A program made the position numbers and the translations under genes. This document shows positions 1 through 7,602 of a stretch of DNA of 12,762 bases, piece after piece. The notes below the pieces were generated by a model, which ran no database searches, was not told the DNA's origin, and was given only the letters and a program-made list of their open reading frames with translations. Every line of letters begins with the position of its first letter. Position 1 is the stretch's first letter. The stretch covers positions 1-12,762 of the forward strand of contig JAFSBF010000184.1 of NCBI GenBank assembly GCA_017441965.1, given 5' to 3'. The DNA is from Clostridia bacterium (GTDB lineage Bacteria > Bacillota > Clostridia > UMGS1883).

Positions 1-690
1 GACCTTGACGGAACACTTACCCAACACAAGCAACCTTTATGTGAAGCTAACAAAAAGGCTTTAGATATATTATCTCAAAAGTATAAGCTTTTGATGGTTG
101 GTGCAGGACAGGTTATGAGAATTTTTAACCAGTTGGGACAATATCCTATTGATATCATAGGCAACTACGGATTACAGTACGCTACGTATAATGACAAAAC
201 AAAAAGCATAGATATAGTGCGGGATTTGCAAATTCCTATTGACAGGGAATCAGTTGAAAAAAGAGTAACCTTGTTAAGAGAAAAGTACGGTTACATTGAA
301 TTTAAAGGCGACAATGTGGAGTTTCATCCGTCAGGATGTATCACATTACCGATTTTAGGAACAAAAGCTGAACTTGAAGAAAAGATTGCCTTTGACCCGG
401 ACAGAGTAAAGAGAAGAAAAATATATAATGATGTTGTGGAAACTTTTTCGGAATACACTGTTTTTGTAGGCGGGTCGTCATCTTTTGATATGGCACCGAT
501 GCCCTATAATAAGTATTATGCATTAGACATCTATTGTAAGCAGAACGATTTAAAACACGAAAACATCGTCTACATAGGTGATGATTACGGAATGGGTGGG
601 AATGATGAGTCTGTGTATAAATCAAGTTTTCCGTATCTTACGATAGATGATTACAGGTGTTTTCCTGAAATTATTAAGCCTCTCTTGTAA
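1..690 (+). CDS. HAD-superfamily (IIB) phosphatase, eukaryotic-type phosphomannomutase-like, 5' partial
   Basis: The reading frame is open from base 1 and ends at a TAA, giving 229 visible residues; the true start lies upstream, probably only about 5-12 codons away. The first visible residues, DLDGTLT, are HAD motif I (nucleophile and acid/base Asp). Further matches to alpha-phosphomannomutases are NYGLQY (cf. ENGL), GGSSSFDMAP followed by NKYYAL (cf. GGQISFDVFP...DKRYCL), and GDDYGMGGNDESVY near residues 187-200, the metal-binding motif IV (cf. GDKTMPGGND). Family members act on phosphorylated sugars in the cytosol, with the HAD core forming an aspartyl-phosphate. Arginines that grip the sugar phosphate in human PMM2 (in FRNGM and SPIGR) are not conserved here, nor is the motif II Ser, so mannose-phosphate mutase activity is doubtful. 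A sugar-phosphatase or other phosphotransferase is equally possible. Its Leu codons (mostly TTA/TTG) differ from the CTT-rich genes downstream. Confidence 0.85.
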   Translation, partial: DLDGTLTQHKQPLCEANKKALDILSQKYKLLMVGAGQVMRIFNQLGQYPIDIIGNYGLQYATYNDKTKSIDIVRDLQIPIDRESVEKRVTLLREKYGYIEFKGDNVEFHPSGCITLPILGTKAELEEKIAFDPDRVKRRKIYNDVVETFSEYTVFVGGSSSFDMAPMPYNKYYALDIYCKQNDLKHENIVYIGDDYGMGGNDESVYKSSFPYLTIDDYRCFPEIIKPLL

Positions 691-693
691 TTT

Positions 694-739
694 AAAAATG
701 ACAGTCATTGAATATAGATGATTGTCATTTTTATTTTTT
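694..739 (+). terminator. Rho-independent terminator after the HAD gene
   Basis: The arms AAAAATGACAGTCAT (694-708) and ATGATTGTCATTTTT (718-732) pair over 15 positions with one G-U wobble around a 9-base loop. The 3' arm ends in T5 and is followed after one A by T6 (734-739). It begins 4 bases after the stop codon. The flanking A-tract on the other side means it could work in both directions, but no minus-strand gene is seen. Confidence 0.85.
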
Positions 740-771
740 ATGAAAAATGTATAGTGGTGGATTATTAACGG

Positions 772-800
772 TTGCAAAAAGACAGATTGTGTGGTATACT
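772..800 (+). promoter_or_regulatory. Sigma-A promoter of the rqcH-dxs-tlyA-comEA operon
   Basis: The -35 is TTGCAA (772-777), the spacer is 17 bases, and the -10 is TATACT (795-800) preceded by TGG, an extended -10 (TGnTATACT). Transcription should start near 807, leaving a leader of about 90 bases before the rqcH ATG. It lies directly downstream of the preceding terminator, so this is a clean transcription-unit boundary. Confidence 0.85.
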
Positions 801-811
801 AGATTTGCTAT

Positions 812-830
812 GCAAACTCAATGAGTTGGC
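812..830 (+). repeat. Dyad at the start of the rqcH operon leader
   Basis: GCAAACTCAATGAGTTGGC is symmetric: AACTCA and TGAGTT flank one central A, with GC/GC pairing outside a single A/G mismatch. It begins about 5 bases after the predicted transcription start. It could be an operator overlapping the initially transcribed region, or fold in RNA as a short 5' stem-loop that stabilises the mRNA. Chance occurrence is possible at this length. Confidence 0.4.
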
Positions 831-896
831 TACGGCATCGAAAATGCACACTGATTTTATACTAATATTCAACTATATTTATTCGGAGGGATTTAT

Positions 897-2663
897 ATGC
901 CGCTTGATGCGATTGCACTGGGTGCAATTGCCAATGAGCTTCAGAGTGAGCTTGAAGGCGCAAAAATTGAAAAAGTGCATCAGCCCGAGCGTGATGAAAT
1001 CCTACTTGTTTTAAAAGGATATAAGGGGACAAAAAAGCTTGTTATAAGTGCGTCATCTGCTAATGCAAGGATGCATCTTATAACGGAAAGCAAGGAAAAC
1101 CCCGCAGCTCCCCCGATGTTTTGTATGCTCCTTCGTAAGCATCTTACGGGCGGAAAAATATGCAGTATAAAAAGGCTCGGCTATGAGAGGGCAGTTGATA
1201 TTGAAATCTCCTGCAGAAACGAGCTTGGCGACCTTACTGTGCGGCACATAATCTGTGAGGTTATGGGGCGCAACAGTAATATTATTTTCCTTGATGAAAA
1301 CAGAAAAATAATTGACAGTGTAAAGCATATTGATTTAAGTGTAAGCTCACTGAGAAACATTCTGCCGGGACTTTTATATATGATGCCGCCTGACGGGGGA
1401 AGAATTAATCCGTCGGATGCATCAAGTGAGGATTTTTTAAATGTCCTTATAAATTCCCCTGAAGGACGTGAGGCGGAGAGGGCAATAACAGACGCAGTTA
1501 TGGGGATAAGCCCCCTTCTTGCAGGGGAGTGTGTATTCCGTGCATGCGGCAGCAGAAAAATGCTTATTGGGGAGCTTTCCCATAGCGATATGGAAAGGAT
1601 TTCCCATGAGCTTTCCCTGATGTTTGAAAATGCTGAAAACGGTGAATTTTCACCGTGCATTATATTTTCAGAGGATGGGGCAAAGGCGGCAGATTTTGCA
1701 CCGTTTGAGATAAAGCAGTATGGTGCACTCAGAAAATGCAAAGAAGCCGAAAGTATGAACGATGCTGCGTGTGAATTTTATTTTATGCGTGATTTATATG
1801 CACGTATGACGGACAGAAGCAGCGCTATTACAAAGATTATTACAAACAACCTTAAAAGAGCACAAAGGAAGCTTGATGTTCTGCAATCTGAGCTTAAAGA
1901 GGCGGAAAACAGAGAACAGCTGAGGATTTGCGGTGACCTTATTACTGCAAATCTTTACCGTATGCAAAAAGGGGATAAGGCGTTAAAGGCGCAGAATTTT
2001 TATGACGAAAATAATGCGGAAATTGAAATTAAACTTGATGTAACCCTGTCACCCTCTCAAAACGCAAAAAAGTATTATACAAAATATAAAAAAGCGAAAA
2101 ACACACAAATTTACGCAAGCGAGCAGATTAAAATAACAATTGACGAGATTGAGTATCTTGATTCTGTACTGTACAGTGTATCAAATGCACAAACTGTGGC
2201 GCAGCTTGGAGAAATAAAGGCGGAGCTTGCCTTGTACGGTTATATTAAAAGTGATACGGGCAAAAAGAAAAAGGATAAGCAGCCCGCAATGGGAAAACCG
2301 CTTGAATTTGAATATAACGGATATACAATTTACGTTGGCAGAAATAATGTTCAAAATGATTATCTTACCCTTAAAATGGGGCGCAGCCGTGATTTATGGC
2401 TGCATACGAAAAATATTCCCGGCTCGCACACTCTTGTAAAGTATATGGGTGAGGAATTTCCAAATGATGTAATTGAGGTGGCAGCACAGATTGCGGCTTT
2501 TTATTCCAAGGCAAAAAACTCGCCATACGCAGAGGTTGATTACTGTCCTGTGAGCCACGTGAAAAAGCCATCGGGTGCAAAGGCGGGTATGGTTATCTAT
2601 GAGGGATACAACACCGCACGTGTCAAGCCTGACGGACAAAAAGCAGAAGAATTAAGGAAATGA
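897..2663 (+). CDS. rqcH: RqcH (NFACT family), ribosome quality control Ala-tailing factor
   Basis: The 588-residue product begins MPLDAIALGAIANEL, the hallmark N-terminus of the bacterial NFACT/Rqc2 proteins once called fibronectin-binding proteins. The start is an ATG 6 bases after a strong CGGAGGG. Order: NFACT-N domain (about 1-220) containing PMFCMLLRKHL, a middle region, a long charged coiled-coil (about 290-450), and the C-terminal NFACT-R/DUF814 domain (about 480-580) with RSRDLWLHTKNIPGSH, AAFYSKA, PVSHVKKPSGAKAGMVIY. In Bacillus subtilis, RqcH binds stalled 50S subunits carrying peptidyl-tRNA, recruits tRNA-Ala and adds C-terminal alanine tails that mark nascent chains for ClpXP. 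The Asp97-Arg98 pair essential in B. subtilis is Glu97-Arg98 here, a conservative change. It is the first gene of the operon, 4 bases before dxs. Confidence 0.96.
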   Translation: MPLDAIALGAIANELQSELEGAKIEKVHQPERDEILLVLKGYKGTKKLVISASSANARMHLITESKENPAAPPMFCMLLRKHLTGGKICSIKRLGYERAVDIEISCRNELGDLTVRHIICEVMGRNSNIIFLDENRKIIDSVKHIDLSVSSLRNILPGLLYMMPPDGGRINPSDASSEDFLNVLINSPEGREAERAITDAVMGISPLLAGECVFRACGSRKMLIGELSHSDMERISHELSLMFENAENGEFSPCIIFSEDGAKAADFAPFEIKQYGALRKCKEAESMNDAACEFYFMRDLYARMTDRSSAITKIITNNLKRAQRKLDVLQSELKEAENREQLRICGDLITANLYRMQKGDKALKAQNFYDENNAEIEIKLDVTLSPSQNAKKYYTKYKKAKNTQIYASEQIKITIDEIEYLDSVLYSVSNAQTVAQLGEIKAELALYGYIKSDTGKKKKDKQPAMGKPLEFEYNGYTIYVGRNNVQNDYLTLKMGRSRDLWLHTKNIPGSHTLVKYMGEEFPNDVIEVAAQIAAFYSKAKNSPYAEVDYCPVSHVKKPSGAKAGMVIYEGYNTARVKPDGQKAEELRK

Positions 2664-2667
2664 TATT

Positions 2668-4527
2668 ATGCAAAAATATCTTAATAAAATAAATAGTCCT
2701 GCAGATTTAAAAAACCTCGGCAAGGAAGAAATTCCGGTGCTTTGCAGTGAAATAAGGGAGCTTCTTATAAACAGTGTTTCAAAAAGCGGCGGACACCTTG
2801 CGGGAAATTTAGGCGTTGTAGAGCTTACAATCGCACTGCACAGAGTTCTTGAGGCACCAAAGGATAAAATTATATGGGATGTAGGGCATCAGTCCTATGT
2901 GCATAAAATTCTCACAGGGAGAAAAGATGAGCTTGATACACTTCGCAAAATGGGAGGACTAAGCGGTTTTTGCAGTCCTGATGAAAGTGAATATGATACA
3001 ACCTTTACAGGTCACGCATCCTCATCGCTTTCCGTTGCGGCAGGAATTGCGGCGGCAAGGGATATTTCAGGTGAGGATTATACGGTAGCTGCAGTTATAG
3101 GCGATGGCGCATTTACGGGCGGCCTTGCGTTTGAGGCACTTAACAATATCGGTAATCTTAAGCCAAAAATGCTGATTATCTTAAATGATAATGAGATGTC
3201 TATAGCGGAAAATGTAGGTGCTTTTTCGGCATTTTTATCAAGGGCGAGGACAAATCCAAGATATACTGCGTCAAAACGTAAAATAGTAGAGAAAATTAAA
3301 AATATGCCCGGCGGCGGTAAGAAATTGATGCAATCACTGCAGAATATAAAACGCCATATTAAATGGATGGTTACGCCAAACCTTCTTTTCGAGCAGTTCG
3401 GGGTTACGTATCTTGGTCCCGTTAACGGACATAGTGTAGAGGATATGGAGGATTTACTCAGACGTGCAATGACGCTTGATGAACCCGTTCTCATTCACGT
3501 TATTACGAAAAAGGGGAAGGGGTATTCCCCTGCGGAAAAAAGTCCGCAGATTTTTCACGGAGTAGGTCCGTTTGAAAAAAGTACGGGAGAGCTTGAAAAG
3601 AAAAGGGCATCTTTTTCCGATGCCTTTGGAAAAACGCTCTGCACTCTTTGTGAAAAAAACGATAAAGTAGTTGCCATAACGCCTGCAATGATCCCTGGAA
3701 GCGGACTTTTGGAATTTTCAAATAAATTTCCCGAAAGGCTCTATGATGTAGGTATAGCAGAGGGGCACGCAGTTACCTTTGCAGGAGGACTTGCAAGAGG
3801 GGGATTAATTCCCGTTACCGCTATATATTCCTCTTTTTTGCAAAGGGCTTACGATAACCTTATCTGTGATGTGGCACTTGCAAATTATCACGCCATTTTT
3901 GCAGTTGACAGGGCAGGGCTTGTCGCAGGTGACGGTGCTACACATCAGGGGATGTTTGATATTTCATATCTTACATCTATACCGAATATATCGCTTCTTT
4001 CTCCATCGTGCTACAGTGAGCTTGAAAAAATGCTTGACTATGCAGTAAATCAGCATAACGGCCCGATTGCCATAAGATACCCGAGAGGAAGAGAAAAAGC
4101 AGATATTGATAACGGTGATTTTATCCTTGGCCGTGCAAGCATAGTGCGTGAGGGTACAGCTGTTACCATTGCTGCTGAGGGGCAGAGTGTATATACGGCA
4201 CTTTGCGTTGCAGAACTTTTAAAAGAAAAGGGTGTCAGTGCAGAAATTATTGATGTGCGCACCATAAAACCCATTGATTTTGATACTGTGTTTAAAAGCA
4301 GCAGAAAGACAGGTTATCTTTATACTCTTGAGGAAAATCTGCGCCGTGGTGGAATGGGTGAAATGCTTTCATCATATGCAAAGGAAAGCCTTGAGCCATT
4401 CAAGGTAAAAATAAAGGCGATAGAGGACACCTTTGTTCCTCACGGCTCTATAAATGAGCTTAATGAAAAATATGGATTTACGGCAGAGAAAATTGCCCTT
4501 GATATAGAAAGGATGCTTGCACAGTGA
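2668..4527 (+). CDS. dxs: 1-deoxy-D-xylulose-5-phosphate synthase
   Basis: This thiamine-diphosphate enzyme condenses pyruvate and glyceraldehyde 3-phosphate to DXP, the entry step of the MEP isoprenoid pathway and a source of thiamine and pyridoxal precursors. At 619 residues it is full length. Visible landmarks are GGHLAGNLG with His43, WDVGHQSYVHKILTGR (70-85), the ThDP/Mg motif GDGAFTGG (145-152) with NDN (173-175), the transketolase pyrimidine-domain motif GIAEGHAVTFAGGLA with catalytic Glu365, DRAGLVAGDGATHQG with His426, and a C-terminal transketolase domain. Most homologues have Gln where this one has Gly after the catalytic Glu (IAEQHAVT versus IAEGHAVT). The ATG is preceded by AAGGAAA at the rqcH stop. 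The stop overlaps the tlyA start (GTGA), the common dxs-tlyA pairing of Firmicutes. Confidence 0.97.
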   Translation: MQKYLNKINSPADLKNLGKEEIPVLCSEIRELLINSVSKSGGHLAGNLGVVELTIALHRVLEAPKDKIIWDVGHQSYVHKILTGRKDELDTLRKMGGLSGFCSPDESEYDTTFTGHASSSLSVAAGIAAARDISGEDYTVAAVIGDGAFTGGLAFEALNNIGNLKPKMLIILNDNEMSIAENVGAFSAFLSRARTNPRYTASKRKIVEKIKNMPGGGKKLMQSLQNIKRHIKWMVTPNLLFEQFGVTYLGPVNGHSVEDMEDLLRRAMTLDEPVLIHVITKKGKGYSPAEKSPQIFHGVGPFEKSTGELEKKRASFSDAFGKTLCTLCEKNDKVVAITPAMIPGSGLLEFSNKFPERLYDVGIAEGHAVTFAGGLARGGLIPVTAIYSSFLQRAYDNLICDVALANYHAIFAVDRAGLVAGDGATHQGMFDISYLTSIPNISLLSPSCYSELEKMLDYAVNQHNGPIAIRYPRGREKADIDNGDFILGRASIVREGTAVTIAAEGQSVYTALCVAELLKEKGVSAEIIDVRTIKPIDFDTVFKSSRKTGYLYTLEENLRRGGMGEMLSSYAKESLEPFKVKIKAIEDTFVPHGSINELNEKYGFTAEKIALDIERMLAQ

Positions 4528-5327
4528 AAATCAGACTTGATGCATATTTAGTTGAAAACGGTCTTGTTTCAGGCAGGGACCTTGCAAAAAGCCTTATTAT
4601 GGAGGGCAAGGTTTACGTTAATGACCAGAAAGCCGATAAAGCAGGGGAGCAGATAGGCGAAAAGGATAAGGTAGAGCTTAGGGGAGATACCCTTAAATAT
4701 GTAAGCCGAGGCGGATTAAAGCTTGAAAAGGCGATAAACACATTCCCGATAAACCTTGACGGCACGGTCACGATGGATATAGGCGCATCTACGGGCGGAT
4801 TTACAGATTGTATGCTCCAAAACGGTGCAAAGAAGGTTTTCTCGGTTGATGTAGGATACGGTCAGCTTGCGTGGAAGCTCAGGACGGATGAGCGTGTGGT
4901 TAATATGGAACGTACGAATATACGTTATGTAACGCCCGAAGATATCGGGGAGGAGCTTGATTTTGCATCAATTGACGTTGCGTTTATATCGCTTAAACTT
5001 GTGCTTCCCGTAGCAGAAAAGCTGCTTAAGGAAAACGGCGAACTGGTTGCCCTTATAAAACCGCAGTTTGAGGCAGGCCGTGAAAAGGTAGGCAAAAAAG
5101 GTGTTGTGCGTGACCCTGCCGTTCACCGTGAGGTTATATGTGAGGTTACGCAGTTTGCGCAGGAATGCGGATTTTGTGTGCTCGGGCTTGAATTTTCACC
5201 GATAAGAGGACCCGAGGGAAATATAGAATACCTTATGTATGCTAAAAAATGCAGTGAATTTGAAAAGAAAAATTTTGAGGAAGAGATTGCCGCCCTTGTG
5301 GACAAAAGCCATTTGGAGGCAAAATAA
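4524..5327 (+). CDS. tlyA: TlyA-family rRNA (cytidine-2'-O)-methyltransferase
   Basis: The 267-residue protein has an N-terminal S4 RNA-binding domain (about 1-60, RLDAYLVENGLVSGRDLAKS) joined by SRGGLKLEKA to a FtsJ/RrmJ-like Rossmann methyltransferase. The SAM motif DIGASTGGFTD lies at 85-95, with SIDVAFISL (149-157) and LIKPQFEAGREKVGKKGVV (178-196) carrying the catalytic-type Asp and Lys. Characterised TlyA proteins 2'-O-methylate 16S and/or 23S rRNA cytidines and determine capreomycin susceptibility in mycobacteria; the older hemolysin label is not supported mechanistically. The start is the GTG that overlaps the dxs stop by 4 bases, which implies translational coupling. The usual clostridial followers nadK, argR and recN are not present next to it. 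Confidence 0.95.
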   Translation: MKIRLDAYLVENGLVSGRDLAKSLIMEGKVYVNDQKADKAGEQIGEKDKVELRGDTLKYVSRGGLKLEKAINTFPINLDGTVTMDIGASTGGFTDCMLQNGAKKVFSVDVGYGQLAWKLRTDERVVNMERTNIRYVTPEDIGEELDFASIDVAFISLKLVLPVAEKLLKENGELVALIKPQFEAGREKVGKKGVVRDPAVHREVICEVTQFAQECGFCVLGLEFSPIRGPEGNIEYLMYAKKCSEFEKKNFEEEIAALVDKSHLEAK

Positions 5328-5339
5328 AGTGGTGAAGAT

Positions 5340-7061
5340 ATGCTTTTTACTATAGATAAAAATAAGAGCCTTGCTCTATTGCAGGCCGTAATGGCGTTTT
5401 TTCCGGTGCTGGCACCGTCGGTTTTGGAACTGTTTCCCGTGCATTCAGGCGTTTACGCACTGTTTATTGTTTTTACTTTAATTTTTACGGTGCGGATAAA
5501 GAAAACGCAGAGGGTGTATTTTTCACCTGTACATCTGGTTTTACTTCCTTTTCTGGGGTATGTTATAATATCGTCTTTATGGGCAAAAAATAATGAGGGA
5601 CATCTTCTGTATACTTTTATAATTATGACGGTAATTGTTTTTCTAAGTACCGCTATTGATTATTTTAAAGAAAGCAGTTCCGATAATATAAACCGCAGAA
5701 TGATGTATTTACTTCTTTCATCAGGAACGTTGTGCGCAGTGATAAACATCGCTTACTGGTTTTTATACATACTTCCCGTAGGGGGAAAGAATACGTTTTC
5801 ATTCGGAATGGGAACTAATGACTTTCTCGCTGTGTTTATGCTTTTTTGTATGATGTGCGCACTGGCTTTAATAAAGTCAAATTCACAAAAACGAAGAAGA
5901 TTTATAATACTTGGATTTATAATAATGCTTTTTGTGTTTGTGATGTCAAAAAGCCTGATTGGTTTTATTGCGGCGATTTTAATATGTGTTATTACCATTT
6001 CCTCAAAGCAATCGGAAAAGATGTTTTTACCGGTTTCATTGATATCGGTTGCAGTTCTGGCAGGAATTAGTATAGCAGTTTCTACTGTTATGCCGTGGGG
6101 GGAGTTTACGGGAGATTTGTTTGACCTCTTTCTGAGCCGTCCTATGGGAAGTGGCGGAGGAGTAGTGGGTGCACAGACACTTTATGCTTCAAAAGCGTAT
6201 GGGAAGGATATCTCTGCACCAATTTCTGCGCTTATCATTGCGCAGTCAGGAATTCTGGGCGCAGTGTGCACTGTAGCTATATATCTGCGCACGTTAATTC
6301 ACTTTTTAAAGCTTAGAAATGAGAGTAGTCTGATATCACTTTTGGTGCTGACTTTAATGATGATTTTACCGTTTGGAAACAGCTACGCAGTGCTCTTTTT
6401 ATGGCTTGGTCTTTTTGCATATAATGAACAGTCACTCTCAATGTGTATGGTAAGAAATTTTAAAAGCAGTTCTCTTGAAAAAACAGTGTATACACTGGCG
6501 GTGGTGACAACTGTTTGCGCACTTCTTTTTATGCAATGCTTTATGCGTGTGTGTGCCGATAAAAAATTTAATAATGAAGATTATATGTCAGCATACAGTA
6601 TTTACAGAGCGGCTGCAGCGATAAATATTTCAGACAGTGAAAGCTGCCGTATGGCGGCAAAATCCCTTCGAAAGGGTGCAGAAATAAAAGCAATGCGTGA
6701 TGAAGCTGTTGCGCTTATTGATAAGGCTATAAAAAGAGATGAAACCAATCTTGAGAACATAGTTGAAAAAGCACGTATTTATAGTGCGTGCGAGGAATAC
6801 GATTTGTGTGCGCAGCAGTACAGAATTGCATCCCGCAGTGCAAAGGTAAATGAAAAATATAATCTCGCACTTTCCAAAACACTCTATAAAATAGTGCAGA
6901 AAAATCCAAAAGGAAGCAGTGAAACAAAGCGTGCATATGAAGAAATTCTCACTATTGCACAGGAAACTCAAAATCTTGATTACAGAAAAGAAATAAATGA
7001 TATTGCCGATAAGGCACTTGTGTTTACAAAAGGGGAGCTTACGGATGAAGAAAATAATTAA
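5340..7061 (+). CDS. Polytopic membrane protein, O-antigen ligase/polymerase-like, with helical C-terminal tail
   Basis: The 573-residue protein has roughly 12-13 hydrophobic segments between residues 12 and 402. A soluble, charged, alpha-helical tail (about 405-573) with TPR-like periodicity follows, e.g. AVALIDKAIKRDETN and ARIYSACEEYDLCAQQYRIA. GMGTNDFLAVFML (156-168), RPMGSGGG (267-274) and IAQSGILGAV (300-309) resemble the WaaL/Wzy_C motifs, in which a glycan is transferred from a polyprenyl-diphosphate carrier. By family, such proteins polymerise or ligate surface glycans at the outer face of the cytoplasmic membrane; the acceptor here is unknown. The RBS before the ATG is weak (GGTGA), so coupling to tlyA 12 bases upstream is plausible. 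The last 17 bases overlap comEA. Family assignment rests on topology and short motifs, so it is tentative. Confidence 0.6.
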   Translation: MLFTIDKNKSLALLQAVMAFFPVLAPSVLELFPVHSGVYALFIVFTLIFTVRIKKTQRVYFSPVHLVLLPFLGYVIISSLWAKNNEGHLLYTFIIMTVIVFLSTAIDYFKESSSDNINRRMMYLLLSSGTLCAVINIAYWFLYILPVGGKNTFSFGMGTNDFLAVFMLFCMMCALALIKSNSQKRRRFIILGFIIMLFVFVMSKSLIGFIAAILICVITISSKQSEKMFLPVSLISVAVLAGISIAVSTVMPWGEFTGDLFDLFLSRPMGSGGGVVGAQTLYASKAYGKDISAPISALIIAQSGILGAVCTVAIYLRTLIHFLKLRNESSLISLLVLTLMMILPFGNSYAVLFLWLGLFAYNEQSLSMCMVRNFKSSSLEKTVYTLAVVTTVCALLFMQCFMRVCADKKFNNEDYMSAYSIYRAAAAINISDSESCRMAAKSLRKGAEIKAMRDEAVALIDKAIKRDETNLENIVEKARIYSACEEYDLCAQQYRIASRSAKVNEKYNLALSKTLYKIVQKNPKGSSETKRAYEEILTIAQETQNLDYRKEINDIADKALVFTKGELTDEENN

Positions 7062-7548
7062 AGATGCTCTGTTCTGGATGATACTCATTGTGATTGTAGG
7101 CGGTGCAGTATTTATAAATAAATATGAAAATACCAAAGAGGAAGAAAAAATAGTCGGTGTACACGTAAAAGGTGAAGTAAGTGCACCCGGCTATTACGAG
7201 CTCCCTTACGGCAGCAGGGTAAAGGATGCCGTAAGATACGCAGGGGGCGAAACTAAGGAAGCAGACCTTGCGGCGCTTAACCTTGCAATGAAACTTCGTG
7301 ACGGAGAAGAGCTTATAATCGCTAAAAAGGGAGAAACGGTAGAGAGCGAGCAAGGCGGGAAAATTAATATTAATACCGCTGATGTATATAACTTGTGTAA
7401 GCTTGAGGGCATAGGTGAAAAGCTTGCAGGAAGAATTATTGCATACAGAGCGGCGAAAGGAAATTTTAAGACAATAAATGCTCTTAAAAAGGTTTCGGGA
7501 ATAGGCGAAGAAAATTTTAATAAAATAAAGGACAAAATAACGGTATAA
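7045..7548 (+). CDS. comEA: ComEA-like DNA-binding protein (SLBB + helix-hairpin-helix)
   Basis: The 167-residue protein has a single N-terminal membrane anchor (about 8-24), an SLBB domain (about 38-93, VHVKGEVSAPGYYELPYGSRV...AGG) and a C-terminal tandem HhH domain (106-167, KININTADVYNLCKLEGIGEKLAGRI...GIGEENFNKI). This is exactly the architecture of ComEA, the cell-surface double-stranded DNA receptor that hands DNA to ComEC during transformation. The start was placed at the ATG at 7045 because AGGGGAG (7031-7037) lies 7 bases upstream and the anchor then begins MKKIIKDALF. A longer in-frame version from 6997 has no such RBS and would spoil the signal-anchor. The start overlaps the end of the ligase-like gene by 17 bases. 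No comEC, comEB or comF is visible nearby. Confidence 0.92.
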   Translation: MKKIIKDALFWMILIVIVGGAVFINKYENTKEEEKIVGVHVKGEVSAPGYYELPYGSRVKDAVRYAGGETKEADLAALNLAMKLRDGEELIIAKKGETVESEQGGKININTADVYNLCKLEGIGEKLAGRIIAYRAAKGNFKTINALKKVSGIGEENFNKIKDKITV

Positions 7549-7556
7549 GGAAATAA

Positions 7557-7602
7557 TCACCTCACAGACTGAATATACTCAATTTGTGAGGTGAATTTTT
7601 TT
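7557..7602 (+). terminator. Terminator-like hairpin ending the rqcH-comEA operon, overlapping the next gene's start
   Basis: TCACCTCACA (7557-7566) pairs perfectly with TGTGAGGTGA (7585-7594) across an 18-base loop; the 3' arm is followed by a T7 run (7596-7602). It begins 8 bases after the comEA stop. The 3' arm is also the ribosome binding site of the following gene, and the T-run reaches into its TTG start codon, so the hairpin may both terminate transcription and mask translation. Confidence 0.65.
7588..7594 (+). promoter_or_regulatory. Shine-Dalgarno sequence (GAGGTGA) deciding a TTG start, buried in a hairpin arm
   Basis: GAGGTGA matches the 3' end of 16S rRNA at seven consecutive positions and lies 6 bases before the TTG at 7601. 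An in-frame TGA at 7592-7594 excludes any longer protein, and the first in-frame ATG would come only after residue 136, so this SD/TTG pair is the likely initiation site. The opposing hairpin arm (ATCACCTC) has the same sequence as the anti-SD of 16S rRNA. Confidence 0.65.

Noticed and set aside
807..896. Possible riboswitch or T-box in the 90-base rqcH leader.
   Set aside because: Only one short dyad is present; there is no terminator/antiterminator pair, no T-box sequence and no recognisable riboswitch core.
772..1014. A short + strand open frame starting at TTG and overlapping the start of rqcH.
   Set aside because: Its first codon is the promoter -35 element, it has no RBS, and most of it lies out of frame over the well-supported rqcH start.
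1181..1741. Minus-strand open frame of 186 codons inside rqcH.
   Set aside because: Antisense shadow with no RBS; the + strand encodes a clear RqcH domain here.
6997..7044. Upstream in-frame start for comEA adding 16 residues.
   Set aside because: There is a good AGGGGAG before 7045 and none before 6997, and the extension would increase the overlap with the preceding gene and disturb the N-terminal anchor.
6630..7136. Minus-strand open frame of 168 codons opposite the ligase-like and comEA genes.
   Set aside because: It is rich in Cys, Phe and Ile as expected from antisense of lysine/glutamate-rich coding DNA, has no RBS or promoter, and both + strand genes are well supported.
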